Positions 1 through 6,922 of a DNA stretch of 27,647 nt are shown here, piece by piece. Source of the stretch: a virus; the IMG/VR virus record IMGVR_UViG_3300009285_000866, positions 1 to 27,647 of that record, one strand, 5' to 3'. Both the position numbers and the translations under genes were made by a program. Below the pieces are notes generated by a model. It was given only the letters and a program-made list of their open reading frames with translations. It was not told the DNA's origin and did no database searches. Numbering within the stretch: the first letter of the stretch is position 1; each line of letters opens with the position of its first letter.

Positions 1-15
1 AAAATTTTCGACGGC

Positions 16-38
16 ACAGCAGTAGGCGCTGCTGTTTT
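16..38 (+). terminator. probable Rho-independent terminator
   Basis: A perfect 7-bp stem, ACAGCAG (16-22) with CTGCTGT (29-35), closes a 6-base loop and runs straight into TTTT (35-38). It would end a transcript entering from the left before the promoter near 155. The U tract is short, so termination may be partial. Confidence 0.5.
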
Positions 39-70
39 GGCTACGGACGGAAGGCATGGTTATGAGGTGT

Positions 71-135
71 GGGGTGGGTTGCCGTGGGTGGAATGGGGTA
101 TGGTGTGTAGAGGGGGGGATGGGGTGGGGGGGGGG
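71..135 (+). other. G-run-rich stretch with G-quadruplex potential
   Basis: Bases 71-135 contain repeated G runs: 71-74, 76-78, 86-88, 95-98, 112-118, 121-124 and 126-135 (ten G). The strand is almost free of C here. Nothing in 40-150 reads as a gene. Four or more close G runs meet the usual sequence rule for an intramolecular quadruplex, and the stretch lies just upstream of the promoter at 155. Whether it folds or acts in regulation is not known. Confidence 0.4.
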
Positions 136-154
136 TTATTTTAAGGATTGGGTG

Positions 155-182
155 TTGACATGAATAGATATTATGATAGTAT
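155..182 (+). promoter_or_regulatory. sigma70-type promoter for the rightward operon
   Basis: A perfect -35 box TTGACA (155-160) is followed after 16 bp by TAGTAT (177-182), which matches four of six bases of the -10 consensus. The first gene starts at 204 with GAGGGG (191-196) at a 7-base spacing. It is the clearest promoter in the window and lies between the terminator at 16-38 and the long rightward gene block. Confidence 0.5.
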
Positions 183-203
183 GTATAGGTGAGGGGATAG
201 AAT

Positions 204-506
204 ATGGACGTGAAGTGGGATGAAGGGAAGGCGAAGGAGTTGAGGGTAAAGAGGCAGCGGGAATTACGTATTCAGGAGTTGACGAGTCAAAGGGCCACGG
301 TCGAGGATGGAGACAAGAAGGCGAAGATCACGATGCAGATTGCGGAGTTGGAGGGGTTGAAGGACAAGTCACAAAGGAAGGAAGAGGAAAAGGAATTGAA
401 GCTGGAGATCAGGACGGACGTATGCGCGAAGTGTGGGGGGGGGATTGGATTGCCAAATGAAGATAAAAAAGAAACTGGTGGATTGGAAGGAGTACCGCCC
501 CGTTGA
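204..506 (+). CDS. small charged protein with CxxC, unknown function
   Basis: A 100-residue protein that I do not recognise. Residues 1-70 are rich in Lys, Glu and Arg and look like one long helix or coiled coil. The end has a zinc-ribbon-like half site, CAKCGGG (C74 and C77). It starts at ATG 204 with a good ribosome site (GAGGGG, 7-base spacing) and is the first gene after the promoter at 155. A run of nine G at 435-443 follows the CxxC codons. After the run the C-terminal tail looks poor, while the +1 frame continues into a more protein-like sequence. The gene may therefore really extend into the 460-627 frame through slippage or a one-base sequencing error. Confidence 0.55.
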   Translation: MDVKWDEGKAKELRVKRQRELRIQELTSQRATVEDGDKKAKITMQIAELEGLKDKSQRKEEEKELKLEIRTDVCAKCGGGIGLPNEDKKETGGLEGVPPR

Positions 507-627
507 CGTCGGGGCTTGGGGGGAGTATTATCTAATTAGGAATCCAGAGACATGGGAAATCAAGAACGAGTGGAAAAGCTGTATTATTCCATCCCCGTTG
601 CCCGCCGACATGGCTTTGTCTCCTTGA
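460..627 (+). CDS. small hypothetical protein, start uncertain
   Basis: A 55-residue reading frame from ATG 460 (MKIKKKLVDWKEYRP...). It overlaps the end of the previous gene by 47 bases and the next gene by 76 bases. The middle, with motifs such as GEYYLIRNPETW, looks like real protein. The last 15 residues look like a shadow of the next gene. It has no clear ribosome site of its own. Two readings are possible: a translationally coupled small gene, or the true C-terminus of the 204 gene joined through the G9 run at 435-443. No function can be assigned. Confidence 0.35.
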   Translation, partial: KIKKKLVDWKEYRPVDVGAWGEYYLIRNPETWEIKNEWKSCIIPSPLPADMALSP

Positions 628-770
628 TTTGCGTGGAATGTAAATTTAGATTCCTGGCCACTGGGGACAGAAGCGGGCCAAATCCAAAATGCGACGATTG
701 TTTTGATGTGAAAATATTGGCTCCGGCGCATACGGGCTTGTGCGCCCGGCAAAGGGCAAAGTTGGTTTAA
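552..770 (+). CDS. small zinc-ribbon-like protein
   Basis: A 72-residue protein with two CxxC pairs, CVEC near residue 28 and CDDC near residue 48, about 17 residues apart. This is the spacing of a small zinc ribbon. Such proteins are common near phage packaging genes and may bind nucleic acid, but the substrate cannot be told from sequence. It starts at ATG 552 inside the end of the 460-627 frame with only a weak ribosome site. The next gene follows after 22 bases. It is unrelated to any family I can name. Confidence 0.5.
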   Translation: MGNQERVEKLYYSIPVARRHGFVSLICVECKFRFLATGDRSGPNPKCDDCFDVKILAPAHTGLCARQRAKLV

Positions 771-792
771 CCTCTTTTCAGGGAGTTGACGG

Positions 793-1485
793 ATGGGCAA
801 AATTCTGTACCGGCGCTGTCCAGGTGTCGTGTCGGAGACCGGCCGCCACAAGGAGCTTCTCGGAACCGTGATGGACGGCTGCTGGCTTCATTTGTCGATC
901 CGGGAGATTGATTTGCAGAAGGGCGGGGCGATCCGTTGCGTCCACTGTGGGGGGCATATGATGGAGTCCTCCCTCAAGGGCCATGAGAATTGCAAGGGAA
1001 GATTCTCCATTGCGCGTGTTGATATAGGGGAGGACGGGGACTTCGATTACAAGCCTTACGATATCGCCTGTTGCCACAATTCGGAATGCAGCAAGTTCTA
1101 TCTTAAGGCCGACGCGGCCCGTACTGACGCCCGGAATGACAAGGGGCAGCTGGTTCATTCGGGCACGGAATTTATCTGGCATAAGAATTCCGGGAAGTGG
1201 GGACAGGATTCATGGGAGTTTGGAGATGATTGCGGCGAGACCGATATGGAGACCAGTGAACCCCGGAAGGATGAGAATGGGGCCTCGTGGCGCAGGTGCC
1301 TCTTTTGCGGATCCCTTTTGAAGCTGCTGCGGAAGCATTCGGGCGGCCGGAAAATCTTCCGTGACCGCAATGACAATACTGTTTCGTGGAATTGGTGGGG
1401 GCCTGCCGCCACCTTCCGCATTTACCGCCAAGGCGAATGGGAGGACGCCAATAAAACCGCCGCTCAGGCGGTGGGGGCGAAATGA
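793..1485 (+). CDS. Cys/His-rich hypothetical protein
   Basis: A 230-residue protein that I do not recognise. It has a CCHC-like site (C49, C52, H64, C67), then a Cys cluster (ACCHNSEC, about residues 93-99) and a further CLFC with a following His near the C-terminus, so it probably binds two or three zinc ions. Its position directly before the terminase is where a small terminase or DNA-binding gene often lies, but I see no small-terminase helix-turn-helix, so that role is not claimed. Its stop overlaps the next start as ATGA (1482-1485), which implies translational coupling. Confidence 0.65.
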   Translation: MGKILYRRCPGVVSETGRHKELLGTVMDGCWLHLSIREIDLQKGGAIRCVHCGGHMMESSLKGHENCKGRFSIARVDIGEDGDFDYKPYDIACCHNSECSKFYLKADAARTDARNDKGQLVHSGTEFIWHKNSGKWGQDSWEFGDDCGETDMETSEPRKDENGASWRRCLFCGSLLKLLRKHSGGRKIFRDRNDNTVSWNWWGPAATFRIYRQGEWEDANKTAAQAVGAK

Positions 1486-1631
1486 ACAAGAAACGCGAAA
1501 TACAGGTGAAACCCAAGGTGGGTATCAAGCCTCCCGTGATCTTGACGCCGGGTTGTGAAAAGAGGGAAGTAATATATTTCAAGGGAGCGCCCATCGTCAT
1601 TCATCCCGGCAACTGTCCTTGTGGGTTGTAA
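1482..1631 (+). CDS. 49-residue hypothetical protein
   Basis: A short frame that starts in an ATGA overlap with the preceding gene and ends six bases before the terminase start. The product is 49 residues, with a Lys-rich start, a Pro/Val-rich middle and a C-terminal NCPCGL that could bind a metal with the earlier Cys. The exact coupling at both ends supports it as a real gene. I know of no family, and it is too short for a confident function. Confidence 0.5.
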   Translation: MNKKREIQVKPKVGIKPPVILTPGCEKREVIYFKGAPIVIHPGNCPCGL

Positions 1632-1637
1632 CGGAAA

Positions 1638-3899
1638 ATGAATTCCGTCTTCAACTGCCTTCCGAAACAAAAGCTGTTTCTTGAGGAGTGCGATAAGAAG
1701 AGATTCATTTTGTTCAACGGGGGGGTGCAGTCGGGGAAATCCCGCAGCGGAGCGTTGCAGGATTGGAGGGCGGTGATCGAAAACAAACCGCCTCACCTCG
1801 GTTGGGTGGTCGCCGGTTCTTATGCCCAGACGGAAACGGTGATGGGGGATTTCGAGGATTTGCTTCAGGGCGGCATCAAAAGAAAAACGACGATGGAGGG
1901 GGCGCGAGTCATCTTCGATATCTGGAATGGGCATCGGGTCGAATTCAGGACGGCTAGAAATCCGGATGCGCTTCGCGGCCCGCGTGTGGGCTGGGTTCAC
2001 GTCGATGAAGGACGTGAAGTCTCGAAAGAGTGCATGGACGTTCTTTATGGCCGGGTCTTGCGATACAAGGGAAAAATCTGGGTCACGAGCACGCCGAGCG
2101 GAAAACACTGGTGGGGCTACAAGGATTTCTATTTAAGAACCTGCCGCAATACGCCGTGGTTTGATGAAGACTATGGCTACATCCATTGCACAAGCCTTGA
2201 AAACTGGCATCTTGATCCGAAGGAGATCGAAAAACTCCGGGCCAAGTATACCGGAGCCTTCGCCGCTCAGGAGCTTGAGGCTCAATTCGTCGGATATGAG
2301 GGGCTTGTCTACAAGGACTTCGACCCCGGCGCTCATATCTGCGCGCCCGTTTCCCACACCGACCCGAACATCAAGCGCGTCCTCGCCGGTATCGACTTCG
2401 GACTTAACGACCCGTTCGTTCGCTTGATCGTCGCTTTGATCGACGGACGATGGAAAGTAGTGGAAGAATACTACTGGGACCAAGGCGGCAAGACGGTCGA
2501 TCACCATGCGCCCTATCTTCTGGAATCGGCTTGGAATAGCAAGATCGACGTTTGCTATTCCGACTACCACGACCCCGAAGGACAGGCCACGCTGCGGCGG
2601 TATGGGATTGCCAATGTTTCTGCCCCTCACCATGAAATCTATATCGGCATCCATGAGGTGACTCGGCTTCTAGGAACGCGGCTTAATGACGGCTTTCCGG
2701 CGTTGCAGGTGTGTTCCAATTGCCCCAAGACGATAGAGGAGTTTGGGCTTTATCGTTATCCGGAGGAGAGGGAGACGAAGAACGTGGGAGACAAGCCGCT
2801 GGATAAGTACAATCACTGTTTTGTCGCGGGCACGGAAATCGAGACGGATAAAGGGCCGCGTGACATCGAGGAAATACTTGAAGACGATCTGGTTTTAACG
2901 AGGGACGGATTCCATCCCGTCCGCAAAGCATGGATTACACGCCGGGATGCGCCTACGGTTGTTGTCACGCTTGATGATGGAAGGACACTGAGGGGTACGC
3001 CGGAGCACCGAGTGTGGGTGGATGAGACGGGATGGATAACGCTTGACACGCTGCGATATGGAGATAAGATTGTTACATGCAAAGAACGGTTTATCGCGGC
3101 CGAATCTTCAGGTTGTATCGCGGAGAGCGATATTTCAGCCGTGGAACGAAACGGCTGCATCGCGTCATCTGGAGTGACGCAAACGGCCCGATTCCTTCGG
3201 GATATCATGTACACCACTCAAACGGCAATCCCCTTGACAATCGGCTTGAAAACCTTGAGTTGTTGCAATCGAAGGCCCACGCGGGTTGCCACCGCCCAAC
3301 GGGCGAGCGGTTGCGAAAACTACGGGAGCATCTGGACGGAATTCGGGATAAGGCGGCTAGGTGGCATCGGTCGAAAGAGGGAAGACGCTGGCATGGCGAA
3401 AACGCCATCAAGGTTGCGGCAAAGAGAAAGAAAAGGCGTGCGGTCTGTTCCCGGTGTGGGGGGTCTTATTGGAGCAAAGCCCCAAAGCGGTTCTGCTCGA
3501 ACGCTTGCAAGTCTGCGAGTCGCCGCGCCGATGGGCGGGATAGAGTTTCCAGACAATGCCAGATATGCGGGATTGGATATTATTCCTGCCGATTCAAGCC
3601 CACGGAAACTTGCGGTCGCTCATGTGGTGCGCGTTTCCGATGGCAAGCCCGCCGATGTTTACGCGCTTCACGTTAAGACGTGTCACGAATTCTTTGCCAA
3701 TGGAATTCTTGCGGCCAACAGCCTCGACAGCTTAAGATACGCTCTTTTTGGCGAGAATCATTCCGTCTATCGTGGACCGAAGAAGGAAGAGAAGAAGGAG
3801 CCGGGCCCCGGAACCTATGGCTGGTGGCGGAAGCGCCGGCATATTCAACCTGTGGGATTGTTTCCCCGAAGGGGGAATGGATTCTCGATTCTTGGATAA
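1638..3899 (+). CDS. terL: large terminase (TerL) precursor containing an intein
   Basis: This is the motor ATPase and nuclease that packages DNA into the prohead. The 753-residue precursor has Walker A GGVQSGKS (28-35), Walker B HVDEG (D123, E124), the coupling motif TSTP (150-153) and the RNase H-like nuclease start GIDFG (D253). An intein fills residues 394-694. Joining residues 1-393 to 695-753 gives 452 residues, normal for TerL, and rebuilds the last nuclease motif, DKYNH/SLDSLRYAL. The intein therefore splits the nuclease site, and the unspliced protein should not cut DNA. ATG 1638 follows the 49-residue gene by six bases. The N-terminal 250 residues look intact. No small subunit is recognisable nearby. 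The family call is firm; packaging type (cos, pac or other) cannot be told. Confidence 0.95.
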   Translation: MNSVFNCLPKQKLFLEECDKKRFILFNGGVQSGKSRSGALQDWRAVIENKPPHLGWVVAGSYAQTETVMGDFEDLLQGGIKRKTTMEGARVIFDIWNGHRVEFRTARNPDALRGPRVGWVHVDEGREVSKECMDVLYGRVLRYKGKIWVTSTPSGKHWWGYKDFYLRTCRNTPWFDEDYGYIHCTSLENWHLDPKEIEKLRAKYTGAFAAQELEAQFVGYEGLVYKDFDPGAHICAPVSHTDPNIKRVLAGIDFGLNDPFVRLIVALIDGRWKVVEEYYWDQGGKTVDHHAPYLLESAWNSKIDVCYSDYHDPEGQATLRRYGIANVSAPHHEIYIGIHEVTRLLGTRLNDGFPALQVCSNCPKTIEEFGLYRYPEERETKNVGDKPLDKYNHCFVAGTEIETDKGPRDIEEILEDDLVLTRDGFHPVRKAWITRRDAPTVVVTLDDGRTLRGTPEHRVWVDETGWITLDTLRYGDKIVTCKERFIAAESSGCIAESDISAVERNGCIASSGVTQTARFLRDIMYTTQTAIPLTIGLKTLSCCNRRPTRVATAQRASGCENYGSIWTEFGIRRLGGIGRKREDAGMAKTPSRLRQRERKGVRSVPGVGGLIGAKPQSGSARTLASLRVAAPMGGIEFPDNARYAGLDIIPADSSPRKLAVAHVVRVSDGKPADVYALHVKTCHEFFANGILAANSLDSLRYALFGENHSVYRGPKKEEKKEPGPGTYGWWRKRRHIQPVGLFPRRGNGFSILG
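2817..3719 (+). mobile_element. intein in terL with an out-of-frame endonuclease
   Basis: A 301-residue Hint-type intein (precursor residues 394-694) in the terL frame. Block A starts at Cys1 (CFVAGTEIE). Block B has TxxH in GTPEHRVW, followed by a typical GWITLDTLRYGDKI. Block F is VYALHVKTCHEFFANG, and block G ends ILAAN before Ser+1. The penultimate residue is Ala, not the usual His. Between blocks B and F the terL frame encodes about 180 residues with no recognisable domain. The same DNA read in the -1 frame encodes an intact HNH endonuclease (3077-3676). Ser+1 is the first residue of the C-extein SLDSLRYAL. Intein boundaries are precise because the TerL motif is rebuilt exactly. Confidence 0.92.
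3077..3676 (+). CDS. HNH homing endonuclease nested in the terL intein (other frame)
   Basis: A 199-residue HNH endonuclease encoded wholly inside the intein but in the -1 frame. It would cut intein-free terL alleles and so spread the intein. The HNH core is GYHVHHSNGN (H46, H47), then DNRLENLELL and H68. The C-terminal part has two zinc knuckles, C124/C127 with C140/C144 and C161/C164 with C179/C183. It has its own ATG at 3077, where the endonuclease-like sequence begins, and its own TAA at 3674-3676. A GGAG at 3060-3063 could serve as a ribosome site, though its 13-base spacing is long. The codons for C179-C183 overlap intein block F, so conserved residues of both proteins share DNA. The family call is strong; independent translation is inferred. 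Confidence 0.87.
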   Translation: MQRTVYRGRIFRLYRGERYFSRGTKRLHRVIWSDANGPIPSGYHVHHSNGNPLDNRLENLELLQSKAHAGCHRPTGERLRKLREHLDGIRDKAARWHRSKEGRRWHGENAIKVAAKRKKRRAVCSRCGGSYWSKAPKRFCSNACKSASRRADGRDRVSRQCQICGIGYYSCRFKPTETCGRSCGARFRWQARRCLRASR

Positions 3900-3905
3900 G
3901 TTGAC

Positions 3906-4283
3906 ATGGTCGATTTCGCCTACACCAAAAAGATCGAACCGGAAGACTACCGGACTTGGCGGTTGGAGGTTGAAACATGCCGCCCGGTTCGTGGCGAGAC
4001 GTATGAACCGTGTTTCTTCTTCGGAAGAATAGTGGGATCGAAGGATACGCCGGAAGGAATGCTTCTTCTGTCTCAACCCCTATGGATCACCTTTCGGCAA
4101 ATGAGATTTGTCAAGACGCCAATGGATAAGGCTTCGGCCTTGGATTCCATGCTTGTCCAGGGGAAGCGATTGATAAAAATAAGCATTGACCGATGGCATA
4201 AAGGTTTGTTACGTATCGTCCCCAGCCCCAAGAGACAGAGGACGCTGGAAGAGATAGAAAAGAATCTTCGATTTACCGTTTGA
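3906..4283 (+). CDS. hypothetical protein between terL and portal
   Basis: A 125-residue basic protein with no motif that I recognise. It starts at ATG 3906, seven bases after the terL stop, and ends at 4283. The sequence is evenly charged, has no membrane segment or signal peptide and ends in a helical, Glu/Lys-rich tail. Small genes between terminase and portal are common in phages and vary widely. It has no clear ribosome site and may depend on coupling to terL translation. Confidence 0.6.
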   Translation: MVDFAYTKKIEPEDYRTWRLEVETCRPVRGETYEPCFFFGRIVGSKDTPEGMLLLSQPLWITFRQMRFVKTPMDKASALDSMLVQGKRLIKISIDRWHKGLLRIVPSPKRQRTLEEIEKNLRFTV

Positions 4284-4309
4284 CTTTTACCATTCTTCTT
4301 GGGTAAAGT
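4280..4309 (+). promoter_or_regulatory. possible weak promoter overlapping an inverted repeat
   Basis: TTGACT (4280-4285) and TAAAGT (4304-4309) lie 18 bp apart just before the ATG at 4316, like a weak sigma70 promoter. The same bases form an imperfect inverted repeat, ACTTTTACC (4283-4291) and GGTAAAGT (4302-4309), with one bulged T. The predicted start site would fall almost on the ATG, so a hairpin role is as likely as a promoter. Confidence 0.2.
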
Positions 4310-4315
4310 AGACGC

Positions 4316-4519
4316 ATGCTCCATAAAAGACTGAAAAAAGCCGGTTCCCATGCTCTCGATGTTCTTACCGCTCCAAGACGTGCCGCCGAATGGGCGGGAG
4401 AGAAACTTGCCGACACCGTCTATCCTGAATTCAGGAAAAATAAAAAGAGCAGGAAGAGCGGGAAGAGCAGGAGGCGTATTCATCCGATGGTCAAGGCGAT
4501 GATGAAGGACAAATACTGA
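4316..4519 (+). CDS. small strongly basic protein
   Basis: A 67-residue protein very rich in Lys and Arg, especially from residue 40 on (KKSRKSGKSRRR). The N-terminal part can form an amphipathic helix. It may bind nucleic acid or the acidic interior of the prohead, but no family is recognised. It ends four bases before the portal start, and the portal has only a weak ribosome site, so the two are probably coupled. No Shine-Dalgarno sequence is obvious upstream of its own ATG. Confidence 0.5.
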   Translation: MLHKRLKKAGSHALDVLTAPRRAAEWAGEKLADTVYPEFRKNKKSRKSGKSRRRIHPMVKAMMKDKY

Positions 4520-4523
4520 ACGA

Positions 4524-6563
4524 ATGGCGAGACGGAATCGGACGGACAAATCAGTGAAGGTGGGGGGTTCTGCCAAAAGATCAAAATACGAATTGTGGAA
4601 AGCGCGGCTGGATCGTTCACACCGGCTTTGGGACGATTACCGGACTGTAATCCAAAAATACTACGATTCCTACGAAGGCTATTTCGAGGAACAGGACAGC
4701 AATCCCAACTACATCCATATCCCTCTCGCGTTCGCGCACGTCAAGTTCCGCATTCCTTCCCTGCTTCTCAAGAATCCTTTCGTGAAAGTCACGGCCCGCA
4801 CTCCATTCGAGCGGGTCGATAGCCCCGGCGATTTCATCGCGTCCCAGTCTCAGGGCGTGCCTTCCTTGAATCCCGAAGGCCAGCCAGTGCGGGATAATGT
4901 TCTGGGCGCGGAGATTCTTGAGAACGCCTTGAATTACGAATTGAAGGCAATGCGATTCAAGGCGCAAGCAAAGCGGGCGATCATGGACGCGCTCTTTTGC
5001 TATGGCGTTATCAAGGTGGGCTACCACACGGAATACACCTACAACCCGGCTCAAACCCCCCTTGAGATTCAAGAAGCTGAATTGGCGGGAAGAAGCGATC
5101 GGGAAACCTTGGAATGGAATGCTTCGGTCAAGCGCGAAAGTGTTTGGGCCATCCGGGTCGATCCGTGGGATTTCCGATTCGATCCCGACATAAAAATGCT
5201 GGATGAGGAATTGTCTCAATGCCGCTGGGTGGCATTCAGAAGCATCCGCCCACTGGACGACGTGAAATCCGATCCTCTTTACAAGAATACAACCCTGCTT
5301 GAAGGCACCGCCTACCCCGACGATTTCGATTCGGATGAGGGAAAGAAGTCTTCCCAGCAGGATGCGCTCGAGGAGCCTTACGTCATTCTCTGGGAAATAT
5401 GGGACAAGAAGGAGCAGAAAATTTATGTCATTGCGGAGGGGCATGACGATTTCCTTCGGGAAGATGATTGGCCTTACGATATGGATGGTTTCCCTTGCTC
5501 ATTTTTGGCTTTTAACGATCTGCCTACTTTCCGTCGTTATCGCGGCATTCCTCAAGAACGCCGCGTCAGAGGCCCACTCCCGATTTCTGATCTGGCGGAA
5601 TGGCATGAGTTGAATCATATCGTCAATATCACCGAGTCGATGGCGGTGGAGTCGTATAAACGGAAGCTGGACAAGCTGGCCGTTCAGGAAGGAACGATAG
5701 ATGATGAGGAACTTGTTAATTTGACGAAGCCCTTGAGCAAGGGCGTTGTCAAAATGAAAGACCTTGCTGGAATCAAGGAGTTGAAGTCAACCCCTTCCAG
5801 CGGCGAGGAAAACGCGCTGATACAGCGGATGATGAATTGGGTCTTCCAGATTTCCGGCGTGTCGGCGCAACAGCGCGGAGTCAACACCGAATCGACCGCT
5901 ACCCAAAGCAATATCGTTCAGTCTCATGTCGAGGCCCGGCAGGCGGAAAGCGTTGACCGCGTGAAGGATTGGGCGCTGGTGGTCATTCAAAAGCTTGCCC
6001 AGTTGATGAAACAGTTTTTCGACAAGGAGCGGATTGTCCCGGTTATCGGCAGGGAGGATTTTGAGTGGATTCCCTACACCCGTGAAAACATTCAGGGCGA
6101 ATACGATATTAACATCGAGCTGCTTCCTTATGACCCCACCAAGAAGGAAGTCAAGGTCAAGCAGTTGACGGACCTTCTCGCCATTGCGCTCAAGTTCCCC
6201 AATGGGACAATCCCAAATGGAATGGGAGGATTTACCCAGGTCAACGTTGCCAAGCTGATCGAAATGCTTTTCCGGGAAATGGTCGATGGGGTAAGCATTC
6301 GGGAATTCCTTTCCCCCTCAATCGCTCCCCCAGCGAATCCCGCCGGGATGCCTCCTGGATCCGCCCCCTCTGGGGCACCCGGCGGGCCCGGGGGGGACGG
6401 CGCTCCCCTTCCTGGCGAAGGGAAGGGGGCGGACAAAAGAAGCATGGTTGCTTCTCAGGGGGCGGGGAATGCGCTTGTTCAGGCGTTGCGGCAGGATGGG
6501 GGGCCGCAAGCCGTATCGACTTCGATCAATACCGGGGCTTCGTCCCCAAGCCGGGGGTCTTGA
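4524..6563 (+). CDS. portal protein
   Basis: The 679-residue protein forms the dodecameric ring at one capsid vertex through which DNA is packaged and ejected. Position after terL and before scaffold and coat, length, and typical segments support the call: an N-terminal region with DSNPNYIHIPLAFAHVKF, a central VDPWDFRFDPD, the helical region around ISGVSAQQRGVNTESTATQS, and a low-complexity Gly/Pro/Ala tail from about residue 600. Length and order fit the long portals of P22-like podoviruses. It starts at ATG 4524 with a weak upstream AAGGAC and is probably coupled to the basic protein before it. The next gene begins one base after its stop. Confidence 0.85.
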   Translation: MARRNRTDKSVKVGGSAKRSKYELWKARLDRSHRLWDDYRTVIQKYYDSYEGYFEEQDSNPNYIHIPLAFAHVKFRIPSLLLKNPFVKVTARTPFERVDSPGDFIASQSQGVPSLNPEGQPVRDNVLGAEILENALNYELKAMRFKAQAKRAIMDALFCYGVIKVGYHTEYTYNPAQTPLEIQEAELAGRSDRETLEWNASVKRESVWAIRVDPWDFRFDPDIKMLDEELSQCRWVAFRSIRPLDDVKSDPLYKNTTLLEGTAYPDDFDSDEGKKSSQQDALEEPYVILWEIWDKKEQKIYVIAEGHDDFLREDDWPYDMDGFPCSFLAFNDLPTFRRYRGIPQERRVRGPLPISDLAEWHELNHIVNITESMAVESYKRKLDKLAVQEGTIDDEELVNLTKPLSKGVVKMKDLAGIKELKSTPSSGEENALIQRMMNWVFQISGVSAQQRGVNTESTATQSNIVQSHVEARQAESVDRVKDWALVVIQKLAQLMKQFFDKERIVPVIGREDFEWIPYTRENIQGEYDINIELLPYDPTKKEVKVKQLTDLLAIALKFPNGTIPNGMGGFTQVNVAKLIEMLFREMVDGVSIREFLSPSIAPPANPAGMPPGSAPSGAPGGPGGDGAPLPGEGKGADKRSMVASQGAGNALVQALRQDGGPQAVSTSINTGASSPSRGS

Positions 6564-6564
6564 T

Positions 6565-6852
6565 ATGCCCCTGTACGCTTACGATTGCCCCAATGGGCAT
6601 GAAGTAAATAGATTCGTGGTGGGGAATCCCTTCAGACGGGGTTTCAAAACGCCCAAAAGAATACCTTGCGATTTTTGCGCGAAGGTTGCGATACGAAAAG
6701 AAGTCAATCGTGTATCCATGCAGGTGGATCATGAATATATCAGTGAAAACATCCACCCGGAAGGAAAGCCGGTTCTGATAAAGAACCGGAGACACAAGAA
6801 GGAATTGATGAGGAAGTATGGATTGCGCGAAAAGGCCAATCCTTTCGGATAA
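6565..6852 (+). CDS. small FmdB-like zinc-ribbon protein
   Basis: A 95-residue protein beginning MPLYAYDCPNGHE, which resembles the start of the FmdB-type zinc-ribbon family (usually MPLYEYxCxxCG). The second pair is CDFC at about residues 35-38. The first half site has one Cys and a His (CPNGH) in place of CxxC. A longer in-frame start exists upstream but would overlap the portal by over 100 bases. ATG 6565 lies one base after the portal stop and gives the family N-terminus, so I chose it. Role in the phage is unknown; a structural or regulatory zinc protein is possible. Confidence 0.65.
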   Translation: MPLYAYDCPNGHEVNRFVVGNPFRRGFKTPKRIPCDFCAKVAIRKEVNRVSMQVDHEYISENIHPEGKPVLIKNRRHKKELMRKYGLREKANPFG

Positions 6853-6872
6853 AACCAGTCCCCAATGAATCA

Positions 6873-6889
6873 TCCCGCATGTTGCGGGA
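6873..6889 (+). promoter_or_regulatory. intergenic hairpin before the scaffold gene
   Basis: TCCCGCA (6873-6879) pairs perfectly with TGCGGGA (6883-6889) around a 3-base loop. CCCC just upstream and AGGGG at 6896-6900 may extend it. Only CTTCTC follows, so it is a weak terminator at best. It may stabilise the capsid-gene transcript or mark a processing point. Confidence 0.4.
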
Positions 6890-6922
6890 CTTCTCAGGGG
6901 TGGAATTTTCTGGAGTTGCGGA

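Noticed and set aside
3050-3090. Programmed frameshift joining intein and nuclease
   Set aside because: No clear slippery heptamer (X XXY YYZ type) was seen before 3077, and a shift would lose the C-terminal splicing blocks.
3077-3676. Explanation of the out-of-frame nuclease as two compensating sequencing indels
   Set aside because: The nuclease has its own ATG and TAA, the intein frame has no stop, and the same layout recurs in the second intein with the other offset. Reads would be needed to exclude it fully.
4617-5444. Leftward frame of 275 codons
   Set aside because: Antisense shadow of the portal gene.
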